Assembly (NCBI GenBank): GCA_006226265.1
Contig: SBHH01000166.1
Coordinates: forward strand, 1 to 10,314
Origin: Alphaproteobacteria bacterium
GTDB lineage: Bacteria; Pseudomonadota; Alphaproteobacteria; Sneathiellales; Sneathiellaceae
Reading direction: 5' to 3'
DNA length: 10,314 nucleotides
Positions 1 through 8,139 of the stretch are shown here, piece by piece. A model generated the notes under the pieces. The model was not told the DNA's origin. It saw only the letters and a program-made list of their open reading frames with translations, and made no database searches. Every line of letters begins with the position of its first letter. Position 1 is the first letter of the stretch. The position numbers and the translations under genes were made by a program.

Positions 1-1
1 G

Positions 2-1480
2 GATCATGTCCTGATGCCGGGCTTTATCGATCCGCATCTGCATCCGTCCCTCGGCGCCATCCTGCTGTCCTGCCATTTCATCACGGCGATGGAATGGAAA
101 CTGCCCGACCGCACCTGCGCCGCCGTCGCAACGCCGGAGGCCTATATCGCGCGGCTGACCGAGATCGAGCGCGGGATCGAGGAGGCGAAAGAGCCGCTCA
201 TCACCTGGGGCTATCACAAAATCTGGCATGGCAATGTAAACCGGGAGGCGCTGAATGCCGTCTCGGCAACGCGGCCGATCTTCGTCTGGCAGCGGTCCTT
301 CCATGAAATCATCGCGAACGACGCGGCCATCGACTGGATGGGCCTCGACCGGGCGGAGCTGGAACGGCATCCACAGATTGAACTCTCAACGGGCCGCTTT
401 TTCGAGACCGGCCTTGCCGTCGCCACCAAATGCATGAACCAGTATCTGTATGAACCGACGCGCTTTCGGAACGGGCTGGAACTGGTCAAACAGGCGGTGC
501 ATTTCGGCGGCCATACCACCATCGGCGAGATGGCCTATCCACTGATAGATGATACCGCGGAATGGAAAATCCTTTCCGACGTGGTGGAGCGCGACGATGT
601 CCCCTTCCGCATGCAGGTAGTGCCGCGCGGCGCCCTGCGCGGGGTCTGGGAGGCCGAAACGGAAACCGAGCTTGCCCGCGTCAACAGCTATGGCGCGCGT
701 CGCTCCCACCGGCTGATGTTCGGCAATGGCGTCAAGCTTTTCACCGATGGCGGCTTTTTCGCCGAACTGATGCAGATACAGGAACCGGGTTTCATCGACG
801 GCCATCATGGCGAATGGCTCATGCCACCCGAAACTTTCGAGGCCCTCGCACGCACTTACTGGAATGCAGGCAAGCGCATCCATGTCCATTGCACCGGTGA
901 TCTCGGCGTGGAACTTGCGCTCGATACCCTTGAAAAGCTGCAATTCGAACGGCCGCGCGTCAATCACCGCTTCACGATCGAACATTTCGGCGTTTCCACA
1001 CCGGAGCAGGCGCGGCGCATCGCGGACCTCGGCGCCCTCGTCTCCGCCAATGTCTATTATCTCCATGAGCTGGGAGAGGCCTATTGGAAGCATTCCATCG
1101 GCTATGAGCGCGCGTCGCAAATGGCGCGGCTCGGCACCCTGAAACGGGAGAATGTCACCATGGCGCTTCATTCCGACTTCACCATGGCGCCCGCGCTACC
1201 GCTCAACTCCGCCTGGGTTGCGGTGAACCGCATCGCCGAAAGTGGTGCCGTTCTCGGCGAAACCGAATGCATTGATCTTGAAACGGCGATGCGCGCCATC
1301 ACCATCGATGCCGCCTATGTCCTTGGCATGGAACATGAAATCGGCTCCATCCGGGCCGGAAAAAAGGCTGACTTCACGGTGCTGGAGGCCGACCCCTGGG
1401 AGGTCGATCCGAAATCCCTGAAAGACATTCCCATCTGGGGCACCGTTTTTGAAGGCCGCCCCTTCCCGATCGGAGGGTGA
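2..1480 (+). CDS. Metal-dependent amidohydrolase, YtcJ-like (amidohydrolase_3 family), 5' partial
   Basis: The reading frame is open to the left edge, so the N-terminus lies outside the window. The first ATG (position 14) sits inside the conserved block MPGFIDPHLHP, which in this superfamily normally follows about 50-80 residues of N-terminal beta-sandwich. It is therefore not the real start. Counting from that Met, visible motifs are the HxH metal-binding pair (H8, H10), GVKLFTDGG around 239-247, HVHCTGD around 290-296, IEH around 322-324, and HSDF around 386-389, the usual place of the late catalytic Asp. The tail IGSIRAGKKADFTVLEADP (443-461) is the classic C-terminal composite-domain signature. 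Known family members are cytoplasmic metal-dependent hydrolases of amide, amidine or formamide bonds; the substrate here cannot be inferred. The gene ends 4 bp before the GTPase gene, whose ribosome binding site lies in its last codons. Family call is sure, substrate unknown. Confidence 0.9.
   Translation, partial: DHVLMPGFIDPHLHPSLGAILLSCHFITAMEWKLPDRTCAAVATPEAYIARLTEIERGIEEAKEPLITWGYHKIWHGNVNREALNAVSATRPIFVWQRSFHEIIANDAAIDWMGLDRAELERHPQIELSTGRFFETGLAVATKCMNQYLYEPTRFRNGLELVKQAVHFGGHTTIGEMAYPLIDDTAEWKILSDVVERDDVPFRMQVVPRGALRGVWEAETETELARVNSYGARRSHRLMFGNGVKLFTDGGFFAELMQIQEPGFIDGHHGEWLMPPETFEALARTYWNAGKRIHVHCTGDLGVELALDTLEKLQFERPRVNHRFTIEHFGVSTPEQARRIADLGALVSANVYYLHELGEAYWKHSIGYERASQMARLGTLKRENVTMALHSDFTMAPALPLNSAWVAVNRIAESGAVLGETECIDLETAMRAITIDAAYVLGMEHEIGSIRAGKKADFTVLEADPWEVDPKSLKDIPIWGTVFEGRPFPIGG
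1472..1477 (+). promoter_or_regulatory. Ribosome binding site of the CobW-like gene
   Basis: GGAGGG lies 7 bases before the ATG at 1485, inside the last codons of the amidohydrolase gene. It decides the start: an in-frame ATG at 1449 would add 12 residues with no family resemblance, whereas starting at 1485 gives MRLPVTLLSGYLGAGKTT, the typical N-terminus of the family. The position suggests translational coupling to the upstream gene. Confidence 0.75.
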
Positions 1481-1484
1481 TGCC

Positions 1485-2414
1485 ATGCGCCTTCCGGTCA
1501 CGCTTCTGAGCGGCTATCTCGGTGCGGGCAAGACGACCCTCGTGAACCATCTGCTGGCAGGCGATCATGGCCGCCGGATTGCCGTGCTGGTCAATGATTT
1601 CGGCGAGATCAACATCGACGCGGCCCTCATCGAGACGAAGGAGGAAAATGCCATCAGCCTCTCGAACGGTTGCGTCTGCTGCTCCATCACCGATGATCTC
1701 GGCGCGGCACTGGATGCCCTGCTCGCCCGCGACATCCGCCCCGAACATATCCTGCTGGAGGCAAGCGGCGTCGCCGATCCGGCCCGCCTCGCCCGCCATG
1801 CCGGAAACTGGCCGGGGGTCGAGCTTGACGCCATCCTAACCGCCGCCGATGTCGAGACGATCAAAACGCGGGCAGAGGATAAATTCGTCGGAACACTTGT
1901 TAAAAGCCAACTTCGCGCCGCCGATTTGATCCTGCTCACGAAAACCGATATCGTCCCGCCTGAAGAAGTGGCGGAGGTTGAAGGATGGATCAGGGGGTTG
2001 AGCCCGCGCGCGCAAGTGATCCGGAAGGGCGCGGAAGGCCTCGCCGATATTCTGCTCTTAGGCCCGCCGCTTCGGGAGGCAGGCACTGCGATTTCCGACA
2101 TGCCGCCCGCAACGGGCGCACTTCATACCGCCAGCCTGCAACTGCCGGAACCGGTCACGGAGCCAGAACTTCTCGCCCGCCTTACCAATTTGCCGGACAG
2201 CATTCACCGGGTAAAAGGCTTCTTCCGCGACAGCGCCTCCGGCCGAATGCGGCTCTTGCAGCGCGTCGGCAGCCGCACGAGCATTTCGAAAGCGCCGGAG
2301 GGTGCTCTGTCCGGTCTCGTCCTTATCGCGGCGGGAACAGCGCGCGATCTCGCCCTCGCCCGCGAAATTCTGACCACCCCGTTTCATACGGCTGCCGATG
2401 TTCCGGCGGCCTGA
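1485..2414 (+). CDS. CobW/COG0523 family G3E GTPase (putative metallochaperone)
   Basis: A 309-residue protein with the complete G3E GTPase signature: Walker A GYLGAGKTT (residues 10-18), the metal-binding GCVCC motif (62-66, Cys63/65/66) defining COG0523, the ExSGxxxP Walker B element EASGVADP (92-99), and TKTD (152-155) as the guanine-specificity motif in place of NKxD. The C-terminal third (about 215-300, including SIHRVKGFF) matches the CobW C-terminal domain. There is no His-rich loop of the kind seen in some zinc or nickel members. Known members couple GTP hydrolysis to delivery of Zn, Co or other metals to client enzymes. Here the gene lies between a metal-dependent amidohydrolase and a folate-linked flavoenzyme, so the amidohydrolase is the obvious client candidate; that is inference. 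It is unlikely to be cobalamin-specific CobW, since no cobalamin genes are nearby. Start chosen from the ribosome binding site and family alignment. Confidence 0.93.
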   Translation: MRLPVTLLSGYLGAGKTTLVNHLLAGDHGRRIAVLVNDFGEINIDAALIETKEENAISLSNGCVCCSITDDLGAALDALLARDIRPEHILLEASGVADPARLARHAGNWPGVELDAILTAADVETIKTRAEDKFVGTLVKSQLRAADLILLTKTDIVPPEEVAEVEGWIRGLSPRAQVIRKGAEGLADILLLGPPLREAGTAISDMPPATGALHTASLQLPEPVTEPELLARLTNLPDSIHRVKGFFRDSASGRMRLLQRVGSRTSISKAPEGALSGLVLIAAGTARDLALAREILTTPFHTAADVPAA

Positions 2415-2434
2415 TGCCATCCGTTATTCTGTTC

Positions 2435-2440
2435 GAGGAT
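2435..2440 (+). promoter_or_regulatory. Ribosome binding site of the DMGDH-like gene
   Basis: GAGGAT lies 7 bases upstream of the ATG at 2448, within the 33-bp gap after the GTPase gene. The gap shows no recognisable promoter or terminator, which supports cotranscription. Confidence 0.55.
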
Positions 2441-2447
2441 TTGTTAA

Positions 2448-4895
2448 ATGAGTGAGCTTCCCTCCCGCGCCCGCGTGGTCATTGTCGGCGGTGGTGTCAT
2501 CGGCTGTTCGGTCGCCTATCATCTGACCAAACTCGGCTGGAAAGACGTCGTGCTGCTGGAGCGAAAGCAGCTCACCTCCGGCACCACATGGCATGCGGCG
2601 GGGCTCATTGCCCAGCTCCGGGCGAGCAAGAACATGACCCGCCTCGCAAAATACAGTCAGGAACTTTACGGCAGACTGGAGGAGGAAACCGGCGTTTCAA
2701 CCGGCCTTCGGCGGACAGGATCGATCACCGTCGCCCTCACCGATGAGCGGAAAGAGGAGCTCTTGCGCCAGGCCTCCATGGCGCGGGCCTTCGATGTGGA
2801 GATTGAGGAAATCAGCCCGTCCGAGGTGAAGGCGCGCTATGACTATCTCAATATCGACGGGGTCGCCGGCGCGGTCTGGCTGCCGAAGGACGGACAGGGC
2901 GATCCCGCCAATATCGCCCTCGCCATGGCGAAAGGCGCGCGCCAGCGGGGCGCCCTCATCAGGGAACGGGTCGCCGTCACCGGCTTTCAGAAGGCGGGCC
3001 GCCGCGTGACCGGCGTCGACTGGCAGGATGAAGAAGGCAACCGGGGCCATATCGCCGCCGAGATGGTGGTCAATTGCGCCGGAATGTGGGGGCATGAGGT
3101 TGGCCGCATGGCGGGCATCAATGTCCCGCTTCAGGCATGCGAACATTTCTATATCGTGACCGAGGGCATCCCGAACCTGCCGCAGCTTCCTGTCCTTCGC
3201 GTGCCCGACGAATGCGCCTATTACAAGGAGGATGCGGGCAAGATTCTTCTGGGCGCGTTCGAACCCGTGGCCAAGCCCTGGGGCATGGCGGGCATTCCGA
3301 AGGATTTCGAATTTGACCAGCTGCCCGAGGATTTCGATCATTTCGAACCCATTCTGGAGGCCGCCGTCAACCGCATGCCGGTGCTCGCCGATGCGGGCAT
3401 TCATACCTTCTTCAACGGGCCCGAAAGCTTCACGCCGGACGATGCCTATCATCTTGGCCTCGCGCCCGACATGGATAATGTCTGGGTCGCGGCGGGCTTT
3501 AATTCCATCGGCATCCAGTCGGCGGGGGGCGCAGGGATGGCCCTCGCCCAGTGGATGGAGGATGGCGCGAAACCCTTCGACCTTGGCGATGTGGATATCT
3601 CCCGCATGCAGCCGTTTCAGGGCAATAAAAGCTATCTGGTGGCTCGCGCGACGGAAACGCTCGGCCTGCTCTATGCCGATCATTTCCCCTTCCGCCAGAA
3701 GGAAAGCGCGCGCGGCATCCGCCGTTCCCCCTTCCATCACGAATGGCTGACCCATGGCGCGGTGATGGGCGAGCTTGCGGGCTGGGAGCGGCCCAACTGG
3801 TTCGCAAATCCGGGTCAGGAAAAACGCTATGACTATAGCTGGAAGCGCCAGAACTGGTTTGAAAATGCGGCCCAGGAGCATCGTGCGATCCGCGAGAATG
3901 TCGGCATGTATGACATGTCCGCCTTCGGCAAGATCCGTGTTGAGGGACCGGATGCGGAAAAGTTCCTGAATTATGTGGGCGGCGGCGATTTCTCCGTGCC
4001 CGCAGGCAAGATCGTCTATTGCCAGTTCCTAAATGATGCGGGCGGGATCGAGGCCGATGTCACCGTGACCCGCCTCACGGAGACCGCCTATCTTGTGGTG
4101 ACGCCGAGTGCGACCCGCCTCGCCGATCAAAGCTGGCTCACCCGGAACAAAGGCGATTTCAATGTCGTCATCACCGATGTCACGGCGGGCGAAGCGGTGC
4201 TCGCCGTCATGGGACCTAATGCCCGCAAGCTGATGCAACAGGTGAGCCCGAACGACTTTTCAAACGCGCATCATCCCTTCGGCATGGCGCGGGAGATCGA
4301 GATCGGCATGGGCCTCGCCCGCGCCCACCGCGTAAGCTATGTGGGCGAGCTTGGCTGGGAGCTTTATGTCTCGACCGACATGGCGGGGCATCTCTTTGAG
4401 ACGCTGACGGCGGCGGGGGCGGATATGAACCTCGCGCTCTGCGGCATGCATATGATGGACAGTTGCCGGATCGAGAAGGCCTTCCGCCATTTCGGCCATG
4501 ACATCGCATCGGAGGATCATGTCATCGATGCGGGGCTTGGTTTCGCCGTGAAAACCGACAAGCCCGCCTTTATCGGTCGCGATGCCGTCCTGAAACGAAA
4601 AGAGACGGGGCCGGAAAGCCGCCTTGTCCAGTTCCTTCTGGAAGACCCGGAGCCTCTTCTCTATCACCATGAGCCGATTTTGCGCGACGGGAAGTTCGCG
4701 GGCTATCTCTCCTCCGGCGCCTATGGCCATGCGTTGGGTGCCGCAGTCGGGCTCGGCTATGTTCCTTGCAAGGGCGAGAGTGCAAGCGATCTCCTTTCCT
4801 CCCGCTACGAGATCGAGATTGCGGGCACGCGCGTCGCCGCCAAAGCCTCCCTCAAGCCGATGTATGATCCGAAATCGGAGCGGGTGAAGGTTTGA
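2448..4895 (+). CDS. Dimethylglycine/sarcosine dehydrogenase family FAD oxidoreductase with GcvT-like C-terminal half
   Basis: An 815-residue two-part protein of the usual length for the DMGDH/SARDH family. The N-terminal half is a DAO-type flavoprotein: Rossmann motif GGGVIG (residues 14-19), the acidic ribose-binding end of strand 2 at LLE (36-38), and TSGTTWHAAGL (43-53), whose His49 matches the histidine that is covalently linked to FAD in DMGDH and SARDH. VWVAAGFNSIGIQSAGGAG (345-363) is the second FAD-contacting segment. From about residue 385 follow the FAO_M-type linker, then a GcvT aminomethyltransferase-like domain (GGIEADVTVTRL 532-543, YVGELGWELY 631-640) and the GcvT C-terminal barrel (SSGAYGHALGAAVGLGYV 755-772). 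Known enzymes oxidatively demethylate N-methyl amines and pass the C1 unit to tetrahydrofolate. No signal peptide, so cytoplasmic. Dimethylglycine, sarcosine or another N-methyl substrate cannot be separated by eye. Last gene of the operon, convergent with imuC. Confidence 0.92.
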   Translation: MSELPSRARVVIVGGGVIGCSVAYHLTKLGWKDVVLLERKQLTSGTTWHAAGLIAQLRASKNMTRLAKYSQELYGRLEEETGVSTGLRRTGSITVALTDERKEELLRQASMARAFDVEIEEISPSEVKARYDYLNIDGVAGAVWLPKDGQGDPANIALAMAKGARQRGALIRERVAVTGFQKAGRRVTGVDWQDEEGNRGHIAAEMVVNCAGMWGHEVGRMAGINVPLQACEHFYIVTEGIPNLPQLPVLRVPDECAYYKEDAGKILLGAFEPVAKPWGMAGIPKDFEFDQLPEDFDHFEPILEAAVNRMPVLADAGIHTFFNGPESFTPDDAYHLGLAPDMDNVWVAAGFNSIGIQSAGGAGMALAQWMEDGAKPFDLGDVDISRMQPFQGNKSYLVARATETLGLLYADHFPFRQKESARGIRRSPFHHEWLTHGAVMGELAGWERPNWFANPGQEKRYDYSWKRQNWFENAAQEHRAIRENVGMYDMSAFGKIRVEGPDAEKFLNYVGGGDFSVPAGKIVYCQFLNDAGGIEADVTVTRLTETAYLVVTPSATRLADQSWLTRNKGDFNVVITDVTAGEAVLAVMGPNARKLMQQVSPNDFSNAHHPFGMAREIEIGMGLARAHRVSYVGELGWELYVSTDMAGHLFETLTAAGADMNLALCGMHMMDSCRIEKAFRHFGHDIASEDHVIDAGLGFAVKTDKPAFIGRDAVLKRKETGPESRLVQFLLEDPEPLLYHHEPILRDGKFAGYLSSGAYGHALGAAVGLGYVPCKGESASDLLSSRYEIEIAGTRVAAKASLKPMYDPKSERVKV

Positions 4896-4914
4896 ACGCC
4901 TTTGCCCGCTGCCC

Positions 4915-4944
4915 TTCCCGTCAGTGAAAATCGCGTGACGGGAA
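4915..4944. terminator. Inverted repeat at the convergent gene ends, possible weak bidirectional terminator
   Basis: TTCCCGTCA (4915-4923) is perfectly complementary to TGACGGGAA (4936-4944), giving a 9-bp stem with a 12-base loop. It lies between the two converging operons, 19 bases after the oxidoreductase stop, and includes the imuC stop codon. Neither strand has a T-tract after the stem, so it is not a textbook intrinsic terminator. It may only stabilise 3' ends or be chance. Confidence 0.35.
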
Positions 4945-7900
4945 AAGGCCCTTGATCGCATCGCGCGGATGACGCTGCGGACTGACCGCCTTGTCGGAGG
5001 ATTGCGGCGGTGGCGTATCGCCTCCCTCGCCCCTGAAAAAGGCCGGATCGTCGAGCCTTTCAAGATAGCCGGAAAAATCCTCGATCCGGTCGGCGATCAG
5101 ATGGGTGACAATATCCTTTCGCTCCAGCACGCCGGTGATGCGGACCAGCCGGGAGGTCATGACTTCCCGACGGAAACGTTCGAACACCCGCTTCCAGACG
5201 ATGATATTAAGGCTTCCCTCCTCATCCTCCAGGGTCATGAAAATCACCCCTTTCGAAGTGCCGGGCCGCTGCCGCGCCAGAACAAGCCCCGCCACGCTCA
5301 TCGGGGTTTTATGAGGGGTCGTCTGCAGGCTACCGGAAAGGCTCGTCTCCGGAAAATGATCCCGCAGCAGCCTCATCGGATGATCCTTCAGGCTGAGCCG
5401 GAGGGAGCGGTAATCCTGCAGCACATCCTCTCCCGGATGGAGCGGAGGCAAAAGCGCCGCCGGATCGAGGGACTGCTCATCCTCGCGCGCATAGGCAAAA
5501 AGCGGGAGCGGCTTTTCGCCTTTGATGGCGCTTCCCTGCCAGAGCGCCTCCCGCCGGGTGAGCCGGAGGGAGGAAAAGGCATCCGCATTGGCGAGCCGCT
5601 TCAGGACGCGGGGCGGCACCCCCGCCCGGACCCAGACATCGCGCACCGTGACATATCCGTTCTGGCGGGAGGCGGAAATCCAGCTCGCATCCTCCTCGTT
5701 CATGCCGCGGATCTGGCGCAGGCCGAGCCGGAGCGCAAACCCATCCGCCCCCAGTTCCAGAATATTGTCCCAGTCGGAATAATTGACATCGGGGGGGCGC
5801 ACCTCCACCCCGTGGGCGCGCGCATCGCGGACGATCTGCGCAGGGGCATAAAATCCCATGGGCTGGGAATTGAGAAGCGCGCAGGCGAAAACATCCGGGT
5901 AGTGATATTTCAGCCAGGCCGAAATATAGACCAGCAGCGCGAAGGAGGCGGCATGGCTTTCCGGAAAGCCATAGTCGCCGAACCCTTCGATCTGGCGAAA
6001 ACATTTCTCTGCAAATTCAGATTCATATCCGTTTTTCTGCATCCCCCGTATGAATTTCTCCCGGAAGCTATTGATGGTCCCCATCTTGCGGAACGTCGCC
6101 ATGGCGCGGCGCAATTGATCCGCCTCGTCCGCCGTGAAGCCCGCACCGACGATGGCGATGCGCATGGCCTGCTCCTGAAAAAGCGGTACGCCTAGGGTCT
6201 TATGCAAAACCGCTTCCAGTTCTTTCGATGGATAAGTCACTTTCTCCTCATCATTCCGCCGACGGATATAGGGATGCACCATATCGCCTTGAATGGGGCC
6301 CGGCCGGACAATCGCCACCTCGATCACCAGATCGTAGAAATTCCGGGGCTTCATGCGCGGCAGGAAGGACATCTGCGCCCGGCTCTCCACCTGAAAGACA
6401 CCAAGACTGTCGGCCTGGCAGAGCATGTCATAAACGGCGGCATCCCCTTCCGGCACCGTCGCAAGGCTTTGGGATATCCCGTAATGGGTTTTAAGAAGCG
6501 CGAAGGCCTTCCGGATACAGGACAGCATGCCGAGCCCCAGCACATCCACCTTCAGGATGCCGAGGGTGTCGATATCGTCCTTGTCCCATTCGATGACGGT
6601 GCGCTCCTCCATCGCCGCATTTTCCACCGGCACGATATCGTCGAGGCGGGATCGGGTAATGATGAAGCCGCCGACATGCTGCGACAGATGGCGCGGATAG
6701 CCGATCAGCTTGCGGGCGAGTTCCGCACAGAGGGCGATCCGCCGGTCATCGGGGTCGAGCCCGACCTCGCGAAGCCGCGCGCGGGAAGTTGCCTGATCCG
6801 CCTCCGACCAGCCCCAGATGAGATTGGTCATCGAGCCCAGCATGTCGAGCGACAGACCGAGCGCCTTGCCGACCTCGCGGATGGCGGAGCGGGCGCGATA
6901 GCAGATCACCGTCGCCGCCAGCCCGGCCCGGTGGCGGCCATATTTCCCGTAAATATACTGGATCACCTCCTCGCGCCGTTCATGCTCGAAATCAACATCG
7001 ATATCGGGCGGCTCGTTCCGGGCGGCGGAGACGAACCGCTCGAACACCATATCGAGCCGCTCCGGCGAGACGGCGGTGATGCCGAGCATATAGCAAACGA
7101 CCGAATTTGCCGCTGAGCCCCGCCCCTGACAGAGGATGCCCTGCTCGTTCGCGAATTTGACGATGTCATAGATGGTCAGGAAATAAGGCGCGTAATCGAG
7201 CGTCTTGATGATCTCAAGCTCGCGCCGAACCAGCTTCATCGCCTTTTCCGGCACGCCATGCGGATAGAGATGTGGCGGATAGCGGATCGGAATACGCGCC
7301 GCCACCAGCCGTTCCAGCTCGGCCTGCGGCTCAGCCCCGTTCGCAACCTCGTCCGGATATTCATATTTCAACTCATCGAGCGTGAAGGAGACAAAATCGC
7401 AAATCTCCCCGGTCCGCGCGACCGCCGCCTCAAGCCCCGCAAAAAGGGCGTACATCTCGCCTGCACTTTTCAAATGCCGTTCCGCATTTTTCTGCAAGTG
7501 AAAGCCTGCCTCCTCCACCGTGCAATGATGGCGGATGCAGCTCATGATATCGGCGAGTGCGCGGTTCTCCGGTGCATGCATCAGGGCATGGGTCGTCGCA
7601 ACCAGCGGCACGCCCGTCGCGCCCGAAAGCGCCTGCAACCGGTCGAGCCTTGTGTCCTCCCGTCCCGAATGAAGATTTTCAATCGCGAGATAGAGCCGCT
7701 CCCCAAGCGCCGCCGCCCAGTCTTCAAGCTCTTTCTCGAACCCCGCGTCCAGTTCTTCCGGCGGCAGCAGGATGAAAATAATCCCCTCCGCCCAGTCAAG
7801 CACATCGGCCTTATGGATCAGGCAATGCCCCTTCTCGGCCCGCTGGCGGCCAAGGCTGATCAGGCGGCAGAGCCGACCATAGGCGGCCCGGTCCGTCGGG

Positions 7901-8136
7901 AGCGCCACGAGCGACTGCCCGTCCGAAAGCGCAAGCTCGGCTCCGATCAGGATGCGCTGACCGATTTTCCGCGCCTCCGCATAGGCGCGGACGACCCCGG
8001 CAAGCGAATTCCGATCCGTGATCGCAACCGCCGTGAGCCCGAGCTCCTTCGCCCGGCGGACATAATCCTCAGGATGGGAGGCCCCTTCGAGAAAGGTGAA
8101 ATTTGTCGTGACATGCAGCTCGGCAAAACGGGACAT
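4921..8136 (-). CDS. imuC: Error-prone DNA polymerase III alpha subunit ImuC (DnaE2)
   Basis: A 1071-residue C-family polymerase, the usual DnaE2 length. The N-terminal PHP domain runs from AELHVTTNFTFLEGASHP (5-22) through AITDRNSLAGVVRAY (38-52). The palm carries PDIDVD (377-382) and KVDVLGLG (529-536), so the three catalytic aspartates are kept. Other polymerase motifs are GRGSAANSVVCY (338-349), SLGVFQVESRAQM (577-589), RPGPIQGDMVHPY (611-623) and FGDYGFPESHAASFALLVY (719-737). A helix-hairpin-helix region (about 800-860) and an OB fold (about 944-1021) follow. It ends in SRDFH, a typical DnaE2 terminus, and lacks the tau-binding tail of replicative DnaE. In the known model it performs SOS-induced translesion synthesis with ImuA and ImuB. 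The ATG lies 3 bp after the imuB stop, with only a weak Shine-Dalgarno-like GGGAAG, so coupling to imuB is likely. The PHP metal ligands look depleted, so proofreading is not expected. Confidence 0.97.
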   Translation of the reverse strand: MSRFAELHVTTNFTFLEGASHPEDYVRRAKELGLTAVAITDRNSLAGVVRAYAEARKIGQRILIGAELALSDGQSLVALPTDRAAYGRLCRLISLGRQRAEKGHCLIHKADVLDWAEGIIFILLPPEELDAGFEKELEDWAAALGERLYLAIENLHSGREDTRLDRLQALSGATGVPLVATTHALMHAPENRALADIMSCIRHHCTVEEAGFHLQKNAERHLKSAGEMYALFAGLEAAVARTGEICDFVSFTLDELKYEYPDEVANGAEPQAELERLVAARIPIRYPPHLYPHGVPEKAMKLVRRELEIIKTLDYAPYFLTIYDIVKFANEQGILCQGRGSAANSVVCYMLGITAVSPERLDMVFERFVSAARNEPPDIDVDFEHERREEVIQYIYGKYGRHRAGLAATVICYRARSAIREVGKALGLSLDMLGSMTNLIWGWSEADQATSRARLREVGLDPDDRRIALCAELARKLIGYPRHLSQHVGGFIITRSRLDDIVPVENAAMEERTVIEWDKDDIDTLGILKVDVLGLGMLSCIRKAFALLKTHYGISQSLATVPEGDAAVYDMLCQADSLGVFQVESRAQMSFLPRMKPRNFYDLVIEVAIVRPGPIQGDMVHPYIRRRNDEEKVTYPSKELEAVLHKTLGVPLFQEQAMRIAIVGAGFTADEADQLRRAMATFRKMGTINSFREKFIRGMQKNGYESEFAEKCFRQIEGFGDYGFPESHAASFALLVYISAWLKYHYPDVFACALLNSQPMGFYAPAQIVRDARAHGVEVRPPDVNYSDWDNILELGADGFALRLGLRQIRGMNEEDASWISASRQNGYVTVRDVWVRAGVPPRVLKRLANADAFSSLRLTRREALWQGSAIKGEKPLPLFAYAREDEQSLDPAALLPPLHPGEDVLQDYRSLRLSLKDHPMRLLRDHFPETSLSGSLQTTPHKTPMSVAGLVLARQRPGTSKGVIFMTLEDEEGSLNIIVWKRVFERFRREVMTSRLVRITGVLERKDIVTHLIADRIEDFSGYLERLDDPAFFRGEGGDTPPPQSSDKAVSPQRHPRDAIKGLFPSRDFH

Positions 8137-8139
8137 GGT

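Noticed and set aside
14..16. ATG at 14 as the true start of the amidohydrolase
   Set aside because: It lies within the conserved PGFIDPHLHP block and the frame stays open to the window edge, so the gene begins further left.
386..1171. 261-codon minus-strand open frame opposite the amidohydrolase
   Set aside because: It is an antisense shadow of a gene with clear conserved metal-binding motifs and has no recognisable features of its own.
1449..1484. Upstream in-frame ATG as the start of the GTPase gene
   Set aside because: The 12 added residues do not resemble the family, and GGAGGG 7 bases before the ATG at 1485 gives a better initiation site.
2431..2446. Possible second SOS box before the DMGDH-like gene (GTTC followed by GTTA)
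   Set aside because: The spacing is 8 bases and the second half-site is GTTA, so it does not match GTTC-N7-GTTC; it is likely chance.
2697..3881. 394-codon minus-strand open frame opposite the DMGDH-like gene
   Set aside because: The plus strand encodes a continuous, full-length conserved protein here; the antisense translation resembles no family.
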